Below, piece after piece: positions 11,901 through 25,728 of a stretch of 64,000 nt of DNA. Source of the stretch: Macrostomum hystrix (Eukaryota; Platyhelminthes; Macrostomidae). The translations under genes and the position numbers were made by a program. The number at the start of each line of letters is the position of its first letter. Position 1 is the stretch's first letter. The stretch covers positions 1,406,001-1,470,000 of the forward strand of contig CATNEN010000026.1 in NCBI GenBank assembly GCA_950097015.1, in the 5' to 3' direction. The notes below the pieces were generated by a model, which was not told where the DNA came from, ran no database searches, and worked only from the letters and a program-made list of their open reading frames with translations.

Positions 11901-14900
11901 CTTGATGATCTAGAACAGTGACACTGCTAACCTGATGATCTAGGACAGTGACACTACTAACTTGATGATCTAGGACAGTGACACTGCTAACAGTCAACCT
12001 GAAAATCTGGAAAAGGTGACAGTCACAACCTGAGGATCTGGGAAGGTGACAGTCACAACCTGAGGATCTGGGAAGGTGACAGTCACAACCTGAGTATCTG
12101 GGAATGTGACAGTCACAACCTGAGGATCTGGGAAGGTGACGGTCACAACCTGAGGATCTGGGAATGTGACAGTCACAACCTGAGGATCTGGGAATGTGAC
12201 AGTCACAACCTGAGGATCTGGGAATGTGACAGTCACAACCTGAGGATCTGGGAATGTGACAGTCACAACCTGAAGATCTGGGAAGGTGACAGTCACAACC
12301 TGAGGATCTGGGAAGGTGACGGTCACAACCTGAGGATCTGGGAAGGTGACGGTCACAACCTGAGGATCTGGGAATGTGACAGTCACAACCTGAGGATCTG
12401 GGAAGGTGACAGTCACAACCTAAGGATCTGGGAAGGTGACAGTCACAACCTGAGGATCTGGGAAGGTGACAGTCACAACCTGAGGATCTGGGAATGTGAC
12501 AGTCACAACCTGAGGATCTGGGAATGTGACAGTGACAACCTGAGGATCTGGGAATGTGACAGTCACAACCTGAGTATCTGGGAATCTGACAGTCACAACC
12601 TGAGGATCTGGGAAGGTGACGGTCACAACCTGAGGATCTGGGAATGTGACAGTCACAACCTGAGGATCTGGGAATGTGACAGTCACAACCTGAGGATCTG
12701 GGAATGTGACAGTGACAACCTGAGGATCTGGGAATGTGACAGTCACAACCTGAGGATCTGGGAATGTGACAGTGACAACCTGAGGATCTGGGAATGTGAC
12801 AGTCACAACCTGAGGATCTGGGAAGGTGACAGTCACAACCTGAGGATCTGGGAAGGTGACGGTCACAACCTGAGGATCTGGGAATGTGACAGTCACAACC
12901 TGAGGATCAGTGGACCAAAAGTTCCTCGAAGGTCAGGGCAGCTATGACTAGGAAATTAGCCATGTTGATCGAACAGCATGAAGTCTTTTTTTTCAGTAAA
13001 TAGTTTTTTTGCACATCAAAAAAATTCTAAATGGCATTTTACATTTAAATTTGTTTTTAGTACTCTGTTTTTAATTAGTTCTTTCTCCAGTGTAATGTAG
13101 CGATGTAACGATTTCGTAAGTGGCTCTTTTGTCGACCTTAAGCAGGTTAATTAAATTTCTAAATATTTAGTGTTTAACAGGTTGTTAAGTAATAAAACAT
13201 AGTTTTTTTCTTTCGCAACTTTCATTTAATGCTAGATTGCAACTGTCCAACTTGTTGGCTTACTAACAAAACGTGCCGCTTCTAACGGCATTGCTATAGT
13301 TCAGAAACCGAGAATTTCTCACTATTTCCATATATCCTTCTTTGCTGATTTATCTAATCCCGTGGGAAAAGCAAATGCAAAAGACTATTTCTGAAGGGTA
13401 GGATTTGTTAAAACTGACACTTCTAGTCGTAAATTGCTTCCCTCTCCGGGAACTTCGTCAGAAAAAATGTTAGAAATCTATATTTTAAGAATGATAGTAG
13501 ACACAATAAATACCATTAAGATTACCTATTGGTCTAATTCTGCCTAGTATATTAAAAATAACAAATCAATGATCCTGGACCAAAATGACAAAACCACTAG
13601 ATCGATCCAAAACTGAAAATCCAACTCAAAATTCTCAAATCCCATATTTCTTACTAATATGCCTGGTTCAAAACTCAGATCCCAAGCTCAGATCCGAGAT
13701 CCCAAACTGAGATCCCAGATCCCAAGCTCAGATCCCAGATCCGAAACTCAGATCCCTGATCACCAAGTCAGATCCCAGATCCCAGATCCCAAACTCAGAT
13801 CCCTGATAACAAACTGAGATCCCAGATCCCAAACTCAGATCCCAGATCCGGAACTCAGATCCCAGATCCCAGATCCCAAGCTCAGATCCCTGATAAAAAA
13901 CTCAGATCCCAGATCCTAAACTGAGATCCCAGATCCCAAGCTCAGATCCCTGATAACAAACTCAGATCCCAGATCCTAAACTGAGATCCCAGATCCCAAG
14001 CTCAGATCCCTGATAACAAACTCAGATCCCAGATCCTAAACTGAGATCCCAGATCCCAAGCTCAGATCCCTGATAACAAGCTCAGATCCCAGATCTTAAA
14101 CTGAGATCCCAGATCCCAAGCTCAGATCCCTGATAACAAACTCAGATCCCAGATCCTAAACTGAGATCCCAGATCCCAAGCTCAGATCCAGAGCTCATGT
14201 TCCAACCCAGCAACCAAACCTTGATTTCCACAGGCAGCCGATGCGAAATCAGCATGGACAGATGCTCATCTGCCGGCTCCCCCTGCCTCAATGGCGGCAC
14301 CTGCCAGCGCTCGGTCAGCGGCTTCCGCTGCCTCTGCCCAGCCGGCTGGTTCGGCGAGCGCTGCGCCAGCCGCTCGAATCCCTGCCAGTCGGCGCCCTGC
14401 GCCAATTCAGCCGCCTGTCGCGCCACGCCGGACTGGCTGAACTTCAGCTGCGACTGCTCCTCGGCTGTTGGCGGCTTTCAAGGCCCCCTCTGTCAGGCAG
14501 ACATCGACGAGTGCCTGGCTGGCCGCTGCAGTTCCGCAGGCACCGAGCGCTGCATCAACACCGTCGGCTCCTATAAATGTGTCTGTAGACCCGGCTTCGA
14601 AGGCGACGTGTGCGACAAGCCGACCGAGCCGTGCTCCCGAGTTCGATGTCTGAACGGCGGCCAATGCGACTCCCGCACCGGCGCTTGCCGATGCCCGCCA
14701 GACTTTGGCGGTGGCGACTGTTCTTACAGGAAAGACAACTGCTTCCCGCATCCGTGCTTCAGTGGCGGCCAGTGCCGCGACTTTGTTGACAGCTATTCGT
14801 GCGAGTGCCCACCGGACTTCGCCGGCCCGAGCTGCGAATTGTTAGTTCTTGTTGGTTTACAATAAAAGCATTGACAAATTATTCTCAAATCCAAGAACTC

Positions 14901-17900
14901 AAAACTCTAATCTGAAATCCCAAACTCAAATCCTAGATCCCAAACTCAATTCCTAGATCCCAAACTCAAATCCTAGATCCCAAACTCAGATCCCAGATCT
15001 CAGATCCCAGATCCCAAACTCAATTCCTAGATTCCAAACTCAAATACTAGATCCCAAACTCAATTCCTAGATCCCAAACTCAAATCCTAGATCCCAAACT
15101 TAAATACTAGATCCCAAACTCAATTCCTAGATCCCAAACTCAATTCCTATATTCCAAACTCAAATACTAGATCCCAAACTCAATTCCAAGATCCCAAACT
15201 TAAATCCTAGATCCCAAACTCAATTCCTAGATCCCAAACTCAAATCCTAGATCCCAAACTCAAATCCCATATCCCAAACTCAATTCCTAGATTCAAAAAT
15301 CAAATCCTAGATCCCAAACTCAAATCCTAGATCCCAAACTCAAATCCCAGTTCCCAAACTCAGATACTAGATCCCAAACTCAATACTCAAATCCTAGATC
15401 CCAAACTCAAATCTGAATGTAGGTGCCGGTTCAAATAAAAGTAAAATGCAGTGCATCATTTTGTGTCGGCTTAGCAAACTTGAATCTACTCGTACAAACA
15501 AAATCGTCAGGTTCGTACACTGTTCAAAATCGTCCTGCCTGGGCCGTGGCGAGTGTCTTCAACGGCGCGCCAACGGCACCAACCAATTCGCCTGCCGATG
15601 CCAGCCCGGATTCTTCGGCGAATTCTGTCAGCACAGGTCGGCCAGCGGCAATGTTGGCCAAGTTCTCAATGGCCGCTGCATCGATTCGTTGTGCTCTAAC
15701 AGAGGCCGCTGCTTCGAAAACGACCAAGCTAACCCAGGCGAAGACGCCGTCATCTGCCAGTGTAGTCCGGGCTTCGTCGGCAGCCGCTGCGAGTGGCGCC
15801 AGGACGCCTGCCAGGTCGCAGCGGAGCGTGCCGGCCAGCGAGGCCCCTGCCAGAATGGCGGCGTCTGCGAGAACAGCGACTCGGCTCCGGCCGGCTACAG
15901 GTGCAACTGCCGGGATGGATTTCAGGTGAGCGGCGGCAATAGTGATGTGTCAGACACTTTCACTCTTTGCTTATCCCATTTCCTCTTTTCTAAATCCCTT
16001 TCACTCTTTCCTATCCCATTCCTTTTTTTCCTTTTTTCTTATCTGATTCCCTCCTTTTATTGTTTCATCCCCTCTTTTCCCAAATCTCACCCCTCTTTTC
16101 CCTGTCTCATCCCCTCTTTTCCCAAGTCTCACCCCTCTTTTCCCTGTCTCATCCTCTCTTTTCCCAAGTCTCACCCCTCTTTTCCCTGTCTCATCCCCTC
16201 TTTTCCCTGTCTCATCCCCTCTTTTCCCTGTCTCATCCCCTCTTTTCCCTGTCTCATCCCCTCTTTTCCCTGTCTCATCCCCTCTTTTCCCAAGTCTTAC
16301 CCCTCTTTTCCCTGTCTCATCCCCTCTTTTCCCTGTCTCATCCCCTCTTTTCCCTGTCCCATCCCCTCTTTTCCCAAGTCTCACCCCTCTTTTCCCAAGT
16401 CTCACCCCTCTTTTCCCAAGTCTCACCCCTCTTTTCCCAAGTCTCACCCCCTCTTTTCCCAAATCTCACCCCTCTTTTCCCTGTCTCATCCCCTCTTTTC
16501 CCAAGTCTCACCCCCTCTTTTCCCAAATCTCACCCCTCTTTTCCCTGTCTCATCCCCTCTTTTCCCTGTCTCATCCCCTGTTTTGCCTCCCCAAAGTCTG
16601 TCCTTTTTCTCGCCAGTTTCCGCGTCACCTCTCTTTTGGGTCATTCTCACCTTCGTTGCCGCTGTTAATTCTCACTACGATGCAGCCAGATTGAGCCAGA
16701 ATTTAATATTGGCCTGAATGACTCTCAGTCTCAGTCCTAAATCCTTAATCGGAGATTCGCAATCAGCGAGGCGGGCAGAATTTAGTTTGCGGCTCATTTT
16801 CCCCATCGTTAAGTCGCCATCCGGGGCCGGACAGGTGAGAGAGATAATTGCATTTCTGTCTCTCAGATTCAGCTGCTCAATTTGATCAGATTGAGCAGAC
16901 AGTCGCTTGACACTTTCTGCTAATCTCAATTACCAATGGGCAACGATTCTCACGCTAGTGTTGAGTTGTTGCATTTTAGTAAGGAATCGAATGATGACGC
17001 GATTGAATGGAATAATGGCACGTTGGAATGAAAAAATGACACGATAGAACGAAATAATGACACAATAGAATGGAATAATGACACTATATAATTAAATAAT
17101 GACACAATGGAATAGAATCGGAGTCTTATGAAATGGATAAAATGTCATGATTATTCAAATGGCAGGGCTATCACTGCGAGGGCAACATTGACGAGTGCTC
17201 AACGAATTCCTGCTCGGCGGAGGGCACGGAGGCCTGCATTGACGGTATTAACAGGTTCACCTGCCTCTGTAGACCGGGCTACACTGGCCGGCTGTGCAAT
17301 CTGTCTATAGACTATTGCCGGCAGCAGCACAACGCCAGCGCAGCCCCTCCGGCCTGTCGGAACGGCGGCATCTGCCGGTCGATCAACCGACCGTCTCATC
17401 TGCCCGCATTGTCTAATAAGCAACAAAAATTGTCGGCCAAATTCACTCCGGGCGCTGTGTGCGACTGTCCGTCGGGTTTCTACGGCCCCCTCTGCCAGTT
17501 CAAAGTCGACCTGTGCTCATCTATGCCGCCTGACAAAGCCTGCCTCAACGGTGGCATCTGCGAGGCTGTCAGCGATAATTTGACTCGATGCCTCTGCCCC
17601 GATGGCACAGCCGGGTTGCGCTGCGAAGTCGACTATTTAAATGCGTGCCGCGACGGCGTCAGTCCCTGCCACGGTAACGGCTCGGAGTGCCGCGACCTGC
17701 CCGACGGTTTCCGCTGCAGATGCCAGCCGGGACTGTGCGGCCCGACCTGCTCGGAGGAGTGTCCCACGTTTGAGCTGCAGCGCACCGAGTATGACTAGCG
17801 CGAGTGCTCTTTGTCTAGTCTAGCTTGCTGACATCAGAGAATAGAGATGGAAGAGAAGGAGAATGGAGATGGAAGAGAACGAGAATAGAGATGGAAGAGA

Positions 17901-20900
17901 GAGTAGAGATGGGAGAGAGGGAGAATAGAGATGAGAGGGAGAATAATAGAGATGGGAGAGAAGGAGAATAGAGATGGGGAGAGGGAGAATAGAGATGGAA
18001 GAGAAGGAGAATAGAGATGGGAGAGAAGGAGAATAGAGATGGAAGAGAAGGAGAATAGAGATGGGAGAGAAGGAGAATAGAGATGGGAGAGAAGGAGAAT
18101 AGAGATGGGAGAGAGAAGGAGAATGAAGATAAGGAAGAAGGAGGATAGAGTTGGAAGAGAGAGTAGAGATAGGAGAGAGGGAGAATAGAGATGGAAGAGA
18201 AGGAGAATAGAGATGGGAGAGAAGGAGAATAGAGATGGGAGAGAAGGAGAATAGAGATAGGGAGAGGGAGAATAGAGATGGAAGAGAAGGAAAATAGAGA
18301 TGGAAGAGAAGGAGAATAGAGATGGGAGAGAAGGAGAATAGAGATGGAAGAGAAGGAAAATAGAGATGGAAGAGAGAAGGAGAATGAAGATAAGGAAGAA
18401 GGAGGATAGAGTTGGAAGAGAGAGTAGAGATAGGAGAGAGGGAGAATAGAGATGAGAGAGAGGGATAATATAGATGGGGAGACGGGGAATAGAGATGGGG
18501 TTGAGGGAGAATAAATGTGAGAGAGAGAGGGAGAATAGAGATAAGGAAAAAGGAGAATAGATACACTTCAAGCTATTATGGTTCAATTATACAGAAGTCT
18601 ACGATGCCGAATTTCCGCCGCCACAGGTGCCTAAACCTGGGCTGTCCGATGATTGCCGGAGACGGCAAATGCGACCAGGCGTGCAACAGCCTGGCCTGCG
18701 ACTGGGACGGTGGCGACTGTGCCTTCGGCTGGCAGCCCTGGTCAAACTGCAGCGCCGCTCGCAGCGGCGACCTCGGCGGCTGCGTGGCCGGCTACGCCGA
18801 CGGCCTCTGCCAGCCGGAGTGTGGCGATCAGCGCTGCCTGTTCGACGGCGGCGACTGCGACGCCGCCGCGCGGCCAGCCGGCAATGCCGACGCCGCCACT
18901 GCCTGCGAATTCGAAGCCTACTGCAAGTCGCACTTCGCCGACGGTCGCTGCGACTCCGGCTGCGACAACGCCGCCTGCCTGTTCGACGGCGGCGACTGCC
19001 TACTGAGGCCGGGACACCCGCAGCCGCTCCCGCTGCAGCCGCCGCCGACGCTGCCAACCGCCGGCCTCCTGGAGCTGTTCTTAGCCGTCAATAGCAGCGA
19101 ATTGCGTCCGGGCAGCGATGCCGAGAGGCAGTTCGCCAGGAGCCTCAGTCAGCGGCTCGGCTGTCTAGTTCAACTTGCCGCCCAGCCCGCTTCGACAGCA
19201 GGAGCCACCGTCAACTTCAGCATCGTTTTCTACAGCCTCGGCGTCTGCCATCGGCCCGATCGGTGCTTCACCAGCGCTGACTATGCGGCACAGGTTGGCA
19301 AAGCTGCTTTGCACTTCTACTCGTTAGAATCTTTTTCCCAATCCCCATATTGGAGTCGCCATTCTCCCAAATCCTCAAATTGTGATCGTCATCCTTCCAG
19401 ATCCTCAAATTGGGATCGCCATCCTTCCAGATCCTCAAATAGGGATCGCCATCCTTCCAGATCCTTAAATAGGGATTGTCATCCTTCCAGATCCTCATAT
19501 TGGGATCGCCATCCTCCTTGATCCTCAAATTGGTCCTCTTCCTGATCCTCAATTTGGGATCGCCATCCTCCCAGATCCTCAAATAGGGATCGCCATTCTC
19601 CCAGAAATTAACATAAGAACAAAGGAATCATTTTTCTTAAAACCTCTGGTTTTAGTCGCCAGCCTCTCAGATCCGAAAAGTCCATTCCTAACAGATTCCA
19701 AACTAAATTTGGGATTAATTTCTCCCCACCTCTGCACCGCAGGCTCTCTCCGCCGATCTGCGCTTCCGGCCCGGCCGCTCCGGTCCGTCACTGACACTGC
19801 CTCTTAGCAGCGTCTCAGCCCGTTTGGCCCCGGCCGCCACCAACCCGCTGGTGCGCCAGGACTCCGTCCTTCTGCCCGTCATCGTCGGCTGCGTCTGTGT
19901 CTGTGTCATCGCTCTATTCCTTGGCGTCCTACTGCGGACTCTGAAGACGCCGCGCCAGACCAGCCGGCTGTGGCACCCGCCCGGCTTCGACCGACTCGCC
20001 AGCAGCGCCAGCAGCAGCGGAGGTGGTACCGCCGGCCCGACAGCAGCCGATTGGTCTCGTCGACACGATGACAAGGCGCAAGCCTGCTCTAGTACAGACG
20101 TCGCATCGTCGCATTACCAGCAGCAGCGGCAGCGGCATCAGGAGTTGCTGCTACTAGAGGAAGGCGGTGGCTCGTTTGGCCAACCAGCCGCTAAGCGGTC
20201 TAAGCGATGCCTCGATCAGGTGGGTGTTCAATGCACCTTTTTATTCTGCCTTAATTTATTTGCATCGGTATGCCCTTTTTATAGTTTACATTGCCTTCAA
20301 GGATTTACCTCAATTTCTTGAGTTAGCAGTTTCCTCAGGCCTCTCTCTTATCTTCAGGACCCTCAGGCCTCTCTTTATTATCTTGAGGAGTTTCCTCAGG
20401 CCTCTCTATTATCTGCAGGAGTTTCTTCAGGACTCTATTATCTTCAGGAGTTTCCTCAGGCCTCTCTCTTATCTTCAGGACCCTCAGGCCTCTCTTTATT
20501 ATCTTGAGGAGTTTCCTCAGGCCTCTCTATTATCTGCAGGAGTTTCTTCAGGACTCTATTATCTTCAGGAGTTTCCTCAGGCCTCTCTATTATCTTCAGG
20601 AGTTTCCTCAGGCCTCTCTCTTATCTTCAGGACCCTCAGGCCTCTCTTTATTATCTTGAGGAGTTTCCTCAGGCCTCTCTATTATCTGCAGGAGTTTCTT
20701 CAGGACTCTATTATCTTCAGGAGTTTCCTCAGGCCTCTCTATTATCTTCAGGAGTTTCCTCAGGCCTCTCTATTATCCTCAGGAGTTTCCTCAGGCCTCT
20801 CTATTATCTTCAGGAGTTTCCTCAGGCCTCTCTATTATCTTCAGGAGTTTCCTCAGGCCTCTCTTTATTATCTTCAGGAGTTTCCTCAGGCCTCTCTTTA

Positions 20901-23900
20901 TTATCTTCAGGAGTTTCCTCAGGCCTCTCTTTATTATCTTCAGGAGTTTCCTCAGGCCTCTCTTTATTATCCTCAGGAGTTTCCTCAGGCCTCTCTTTAT
21001 TATCCTCAGGAGTTTCCTCAGGCCTCTATTTATTATCTTCAGGAGTTTCCTCAGGCCTCTCTATTATCTTCAGGAGTTTCCTCAGGCCTCTCTATTATCT
21101 GCAGGAGTTTCTTCAGGACTCTATTATCTTCAGGAGTTTCCTCAGGCCTCTCTATTATCCTCAGGAGTTTCCTCAGGCCTCTATTTATTATCTTCAGGAG
21201 TTTCCTCAGGCCTCTCTATTATCTTCAGGAGTTTCCTCAGGCCTCTCTATTATCCTCAGGAGTTTCCTCAGGCCTCTCTTTATTATCTTCAGGAGTTTCC
21301 TCAGGCCTCTCTTTATTATCTTCAGGAGTTTTCTCAGGCCTCTCTATTATCTTCAGGAGTTTCCTCAGGCCTCTCTATTATCTTCAGGAGTTTCCTCAGG
21401 CCTCTCTATTATCTTCAGGAGTTTCCTCAGGCCTCTCTATTATCTTCAGGAGTTTTCTCAGGCCTCTCTATTATCTCCATCAGTTTCCTAATGCAATATA
21501 ATTATATTAGGCATTATAAATTGCACCACTGTAATTGCAACACACGAATACGGCACAGAAGGCGGTGCATTTGGAGCAGCTACCGCGACTATTGTCGAGA
21601 TTGCCAGGTAGTTGCATCATCCACAGTTCAGCATTTTCACTATCGCATAATTGCATTCTGACCCAAGAAACCAATAGTGTGTACAACCATGCCTAACTAT
21701 GTGCAGTATAACATGTGTTATGTTTTGTACATTGAAATTTAAATCCAATAGACAGAGTCATCAACTCTCCTGTTTGTTATAATACAAATTTGTTTTATTT
21801 ATAACCTTGCAATAAATCTATAAAATAGTGTACTCGTAACATTTCGGTAATAAAAGAGTGAGAGAAATAGGGGATATTGTAAGGGAAAAATAACTATTGT
21901 GGGTGGGATATTTAGATAGGGGAATATTTAGGTTTGGGATATTTAGATAGGATAAGAGTTAGGGTAGGGATATTTAGATAGGGAAAAAATTGGGGTTGGG
22001 ATATTTAGATAGGGGAAGAATTTAAATTGAGATAAATTCAGAGTATGAATATTTAGTGAGGCAAATAATCATTTTTGGGAGGACGAGTAAGCCGAAGATT
22101 CATAAGATAACTTTCACAGTGGCAGCTCCGGACAGAATAGTCCGCAAATCAGCAATAAAATCTTTAACCAAAAATGCGTTCACAAACGGCTGTCAGCTGA
22201 CTCCAGCCAATCAGCAGGTGTGCTTCACTGTAACTGCGGCCGTCCTGCCGCCCAGGCATGACGATTGCCTTCTGGTTCAACAGCAGTGCGACTGCTGCAG
22301 CTGCCGACGCCTTAGTCGTAGGCGATGTGACCACCGTCGTTGCTGCTGCTGCGGTGGCAGTTCAGCAGCCTGCACAGCCAGTTCGCCGCTTCCCCGTAAA
22401 GCTTCAGAGCAGGCTAAAATATTTCACAATTTGATTTAGATTGAAAATTTCTTGGATTTCCTTTGCCAAAAGTAGCCGAAAATATTAATAAATTTTGATT
22501 ATGCTTTCCAGCATTAGCAGCGTGTTGTGCTGTCAATTAAGGCAGTGTTTAGACGATGCACAATGGGATAGTTTATGTGTGATTTAGAATCTTTGATTTC
22601 TTGTTTCTCCATTGCTGCAACTTCCAAATAACTAACGGTGACGGATTTGTACAAGCGAGAAACCGATATAGAGAAGGAGAATAGAGATGGGAGATAATGA
22701 GAATGGAGATGGGAGATGATGAGAATAGAGATGGGAGATAATGAGAATAGAAATGGGAGAGAAGGAGAATAGAAATGGGAGAGAAGGAGAATAGAAATGG
22801 GAAAGAAGGAGAATAGAGATAATGATAATGAGAACATGGATGGGAGATAAGGAAAATGCACATAGAAGATAGCTAGTGAATATATAGAATTTAGATGGGT
22901 AAGAATAGAGATAGGAGACAACAAATAAAAGTACAGATTTTAGCAAAGGGAGAATGGAGATAAAAGAATAGAGCCAAGTTAAATTGAATATGTCGATCTG
23001 AGTAGGAAATATTGACCGTAAAACTGGGATTTAGCCGCTGAAATCAATCCTACCTTGATTTCACTCGACTTCCCTCTGTGCGTTGAAGCTTTTCCGATTA
23101 CACGCTATTTATAAACAGACCGTCTCGTTATTCAGCGCTGCGTAGTGCTTTTAGTTGTCTAATGAGCCACACGACTATGGAGTCACAAGCCATTGTTGTT
23201 CATTAAGTTCCTATTTTTAGCTCTTTGTTATTTTCTCCATCATGCGACACCCATTGATAGAAGCAGACAATGCTTGTTGCATAAGCAATTTGAAACAAAG
23301 TGATGCATAGCACTTCATTTAGCCAAGAAAACTGTTGGATTGATTCGCCGATGGCACACTCGCTAAATTTGTGTTTATGTGTTGTTATCCTCTCTTGCAT
23401 ACTTTAGTTTATATTTTTCGTTACCGTTATTTCCTACTTTATTAAACTGAAATATTGTGTCTTATTACTTTCAGTAGAGACTGCAACATTTTTTCGATAT
23501 GTATTGAAAAGGCTTTGGAAGGCAAAAACAGTCGCCTGAATTAATATTTTTTTATCTCTTTGCTGGATGTTCAGGATTTCAAGTGAAAAACTGTCTAAAA
23601 TTATAAAAAATTACCGATATGTATAGAAAAAATTGAAATAGTTCAAAAAATGTATCAACGATATGTATCGAAAAGCATTTTTATGTGCAAATTTATTACA
23701 TTCTCCTTTTATAAGGACTTTTTGTCTATCATCTACATTTTTTCTGTTATTAAAAAGCTTTATTACTTTTTAAGCAAATCAGATTGCCAGAAAATCAATC
23801 AGCTTAGAATTCGAACTCTGGCTCACCCTCCACAGACGACGCCGACGAGATTTACGTCGACCCTGGAGCGTTCAGCAACGGATGCGGCGCTGTCGACGGA

Positions 23901-25693
23901 GTCGAGTGCCAGCGCTGCGGCCGCCGGCCTCGCCTCGTCGCGTCTAGCGCTGTCTGACACGCCAATTCACACTGTCATCAGCGCCGGCACCTGCCTGGAG
24001 GGCCCGGCCTCGGACAAAACCGTCGACATCATTGCCCAGCTGCTGGACAGCGGCTACCCGGCCGAGGCCCAGTCCGAGCTCTGGCAGGAGACGCCGCTTC
24101 ACCTGGCTGCTCGCTACTGCCGCGCCGACGCAGTTCAGAAGCTGCTTGAGGTCGGCAGCGCCGATCCAAACAGGCGGGACAGATCCGGTCGGACGCCGCT
24201 GCACGTCGCGATCGCCTCCGGCGCCAACGGCGTCTGCCACCTGCTGATGAGGGACCGGCGCACCGACCTTAACGCAAAGACTGATGAGGGCCTCACGCCG
24301 CTGATGATGGCTTCGATTTATCTGGCTGGCGAGGTGGCAGTTTCGCTCACCGCTGAGCCGCAGGTTGGTCACCGCAGCAGCACCTTCTGGGTTCTAGAAA
24401 TGGAGTGACAGACTCTAGGAATGGGGTGACAGATTTTAAGAATGGAGTGACAGACTCTAGGAATGGAGTGACATTCTAGGAATTGAGTGACAGATTCTAG
24501 GAATGGAGTAAAGGATTATAAGAATGGAGTGACAGATTCTAGGAACGGAGTGACAGATTCTAGAAATGGAGTGACAGATTCTAGAAATGGAGTGACAGAT
24601 TCTAGGAACGGAGTGACAGATTCTAGGAATTGAGTGATAGATTTTAGGAATGGAGTAAAGGATTATAAGAATGGAGTGACAGATTCTAGGAACGGAGTGA
24701 CAGATTCTAGAAATGGAGTGACAGATTCTAGAAATGGAGTGACAGATTCTAGAAATGGAGTGACAGATTCTAGAAATGGAGTGACAGATTCTAGGAATGG
24801 GGTGACAGATTTTAAGAATGGAGTGACAGACTCTAGAAATGGAGTGACAGATTCTAAGAGTGCAGTGACAGATTCCAGGAACGGAGTGACAGATTCTAAG
24901 AGTGGAGTGACTAGGAATGGAGTGACAGATTCTAAGAATAGAGTAACAAATTCTAGAAATTTATTGACCAATTCTAGAAGCCAAACGATAAATCTTAAGG
25001 TAATTGAGCCGGACTTAAGGATTGGAGTGATAGACTTTTAGAATGGGAGTGCCAGGCTTTAGGAGTGCCAGACTTAAGAACGGAAGTGCCAGATTCTAAG
25101 ATGAGAGTGCCAGACTTTAGGATGAGAGTGACAGACCTTAGAATGGGATTGATAGGTAGAGTGGCTGGCAGTTCTAGTTCCCAACACAGCCCGCTCAATC
25201 CGCACCAGGTTGACGTCAACGCAGTGGATCAGCGAGGCCGAACCGCGCTGCACTGGGCCGCCGCGGTCAACGCCGAGCGCGAAGTGGCCCTGCTGCTGCG
25301 CCGCGGAGCCAATCGGGACGCGCAGGACTTCTCCGAGCGGACCCCGCTTTACCTGGCCGCACTGGAGGGCAGCGCGCGCGCTGTCGCCCGCCTACTCGGC
25401 GCCGGCGCTAATCCGAACCTGCCCGACTCCGCGCTGAAGACGCCGCTGGATGTGGCCCGCGAACGACTGCACGGCGACATCGAGGCCATGCTGCTTGAGG
25501 CCGCGGCCGCCTCCACAGCAGCCGCTGCCTCCGGCTATTCAAAGCAGGCAGCCGCGGCGGCCACCGCTGTCGCCTCGCTTCTAGGCGACCTGGAGCGCTA
25601 TCCGACTCCCCCGGATCCACCGCCGCTGACTGAAGCATCTTCGTCTACCTACGCTGACTCTCCGCCACATTGGCTGCAGCAGCAGCAGCAACA

Positions 25694-25728
<35 letters not shown>

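Noticed and set aside
9949-12896. Long minus-strand repeat frames (682, 140 and 158 codons)
   Set aside because: 30-bp periods keep the frame open; the frames start and stop with the arrays themselves.
17820-18586. 250-codon minus-strand hydrophobic frames that could look like membrane proteins
   Set aside because: Antisense of a pure-purine 22-bp minisatellite (Ser/Leu/Phe/Ile from pyrimidine codons); open in several frames at once.
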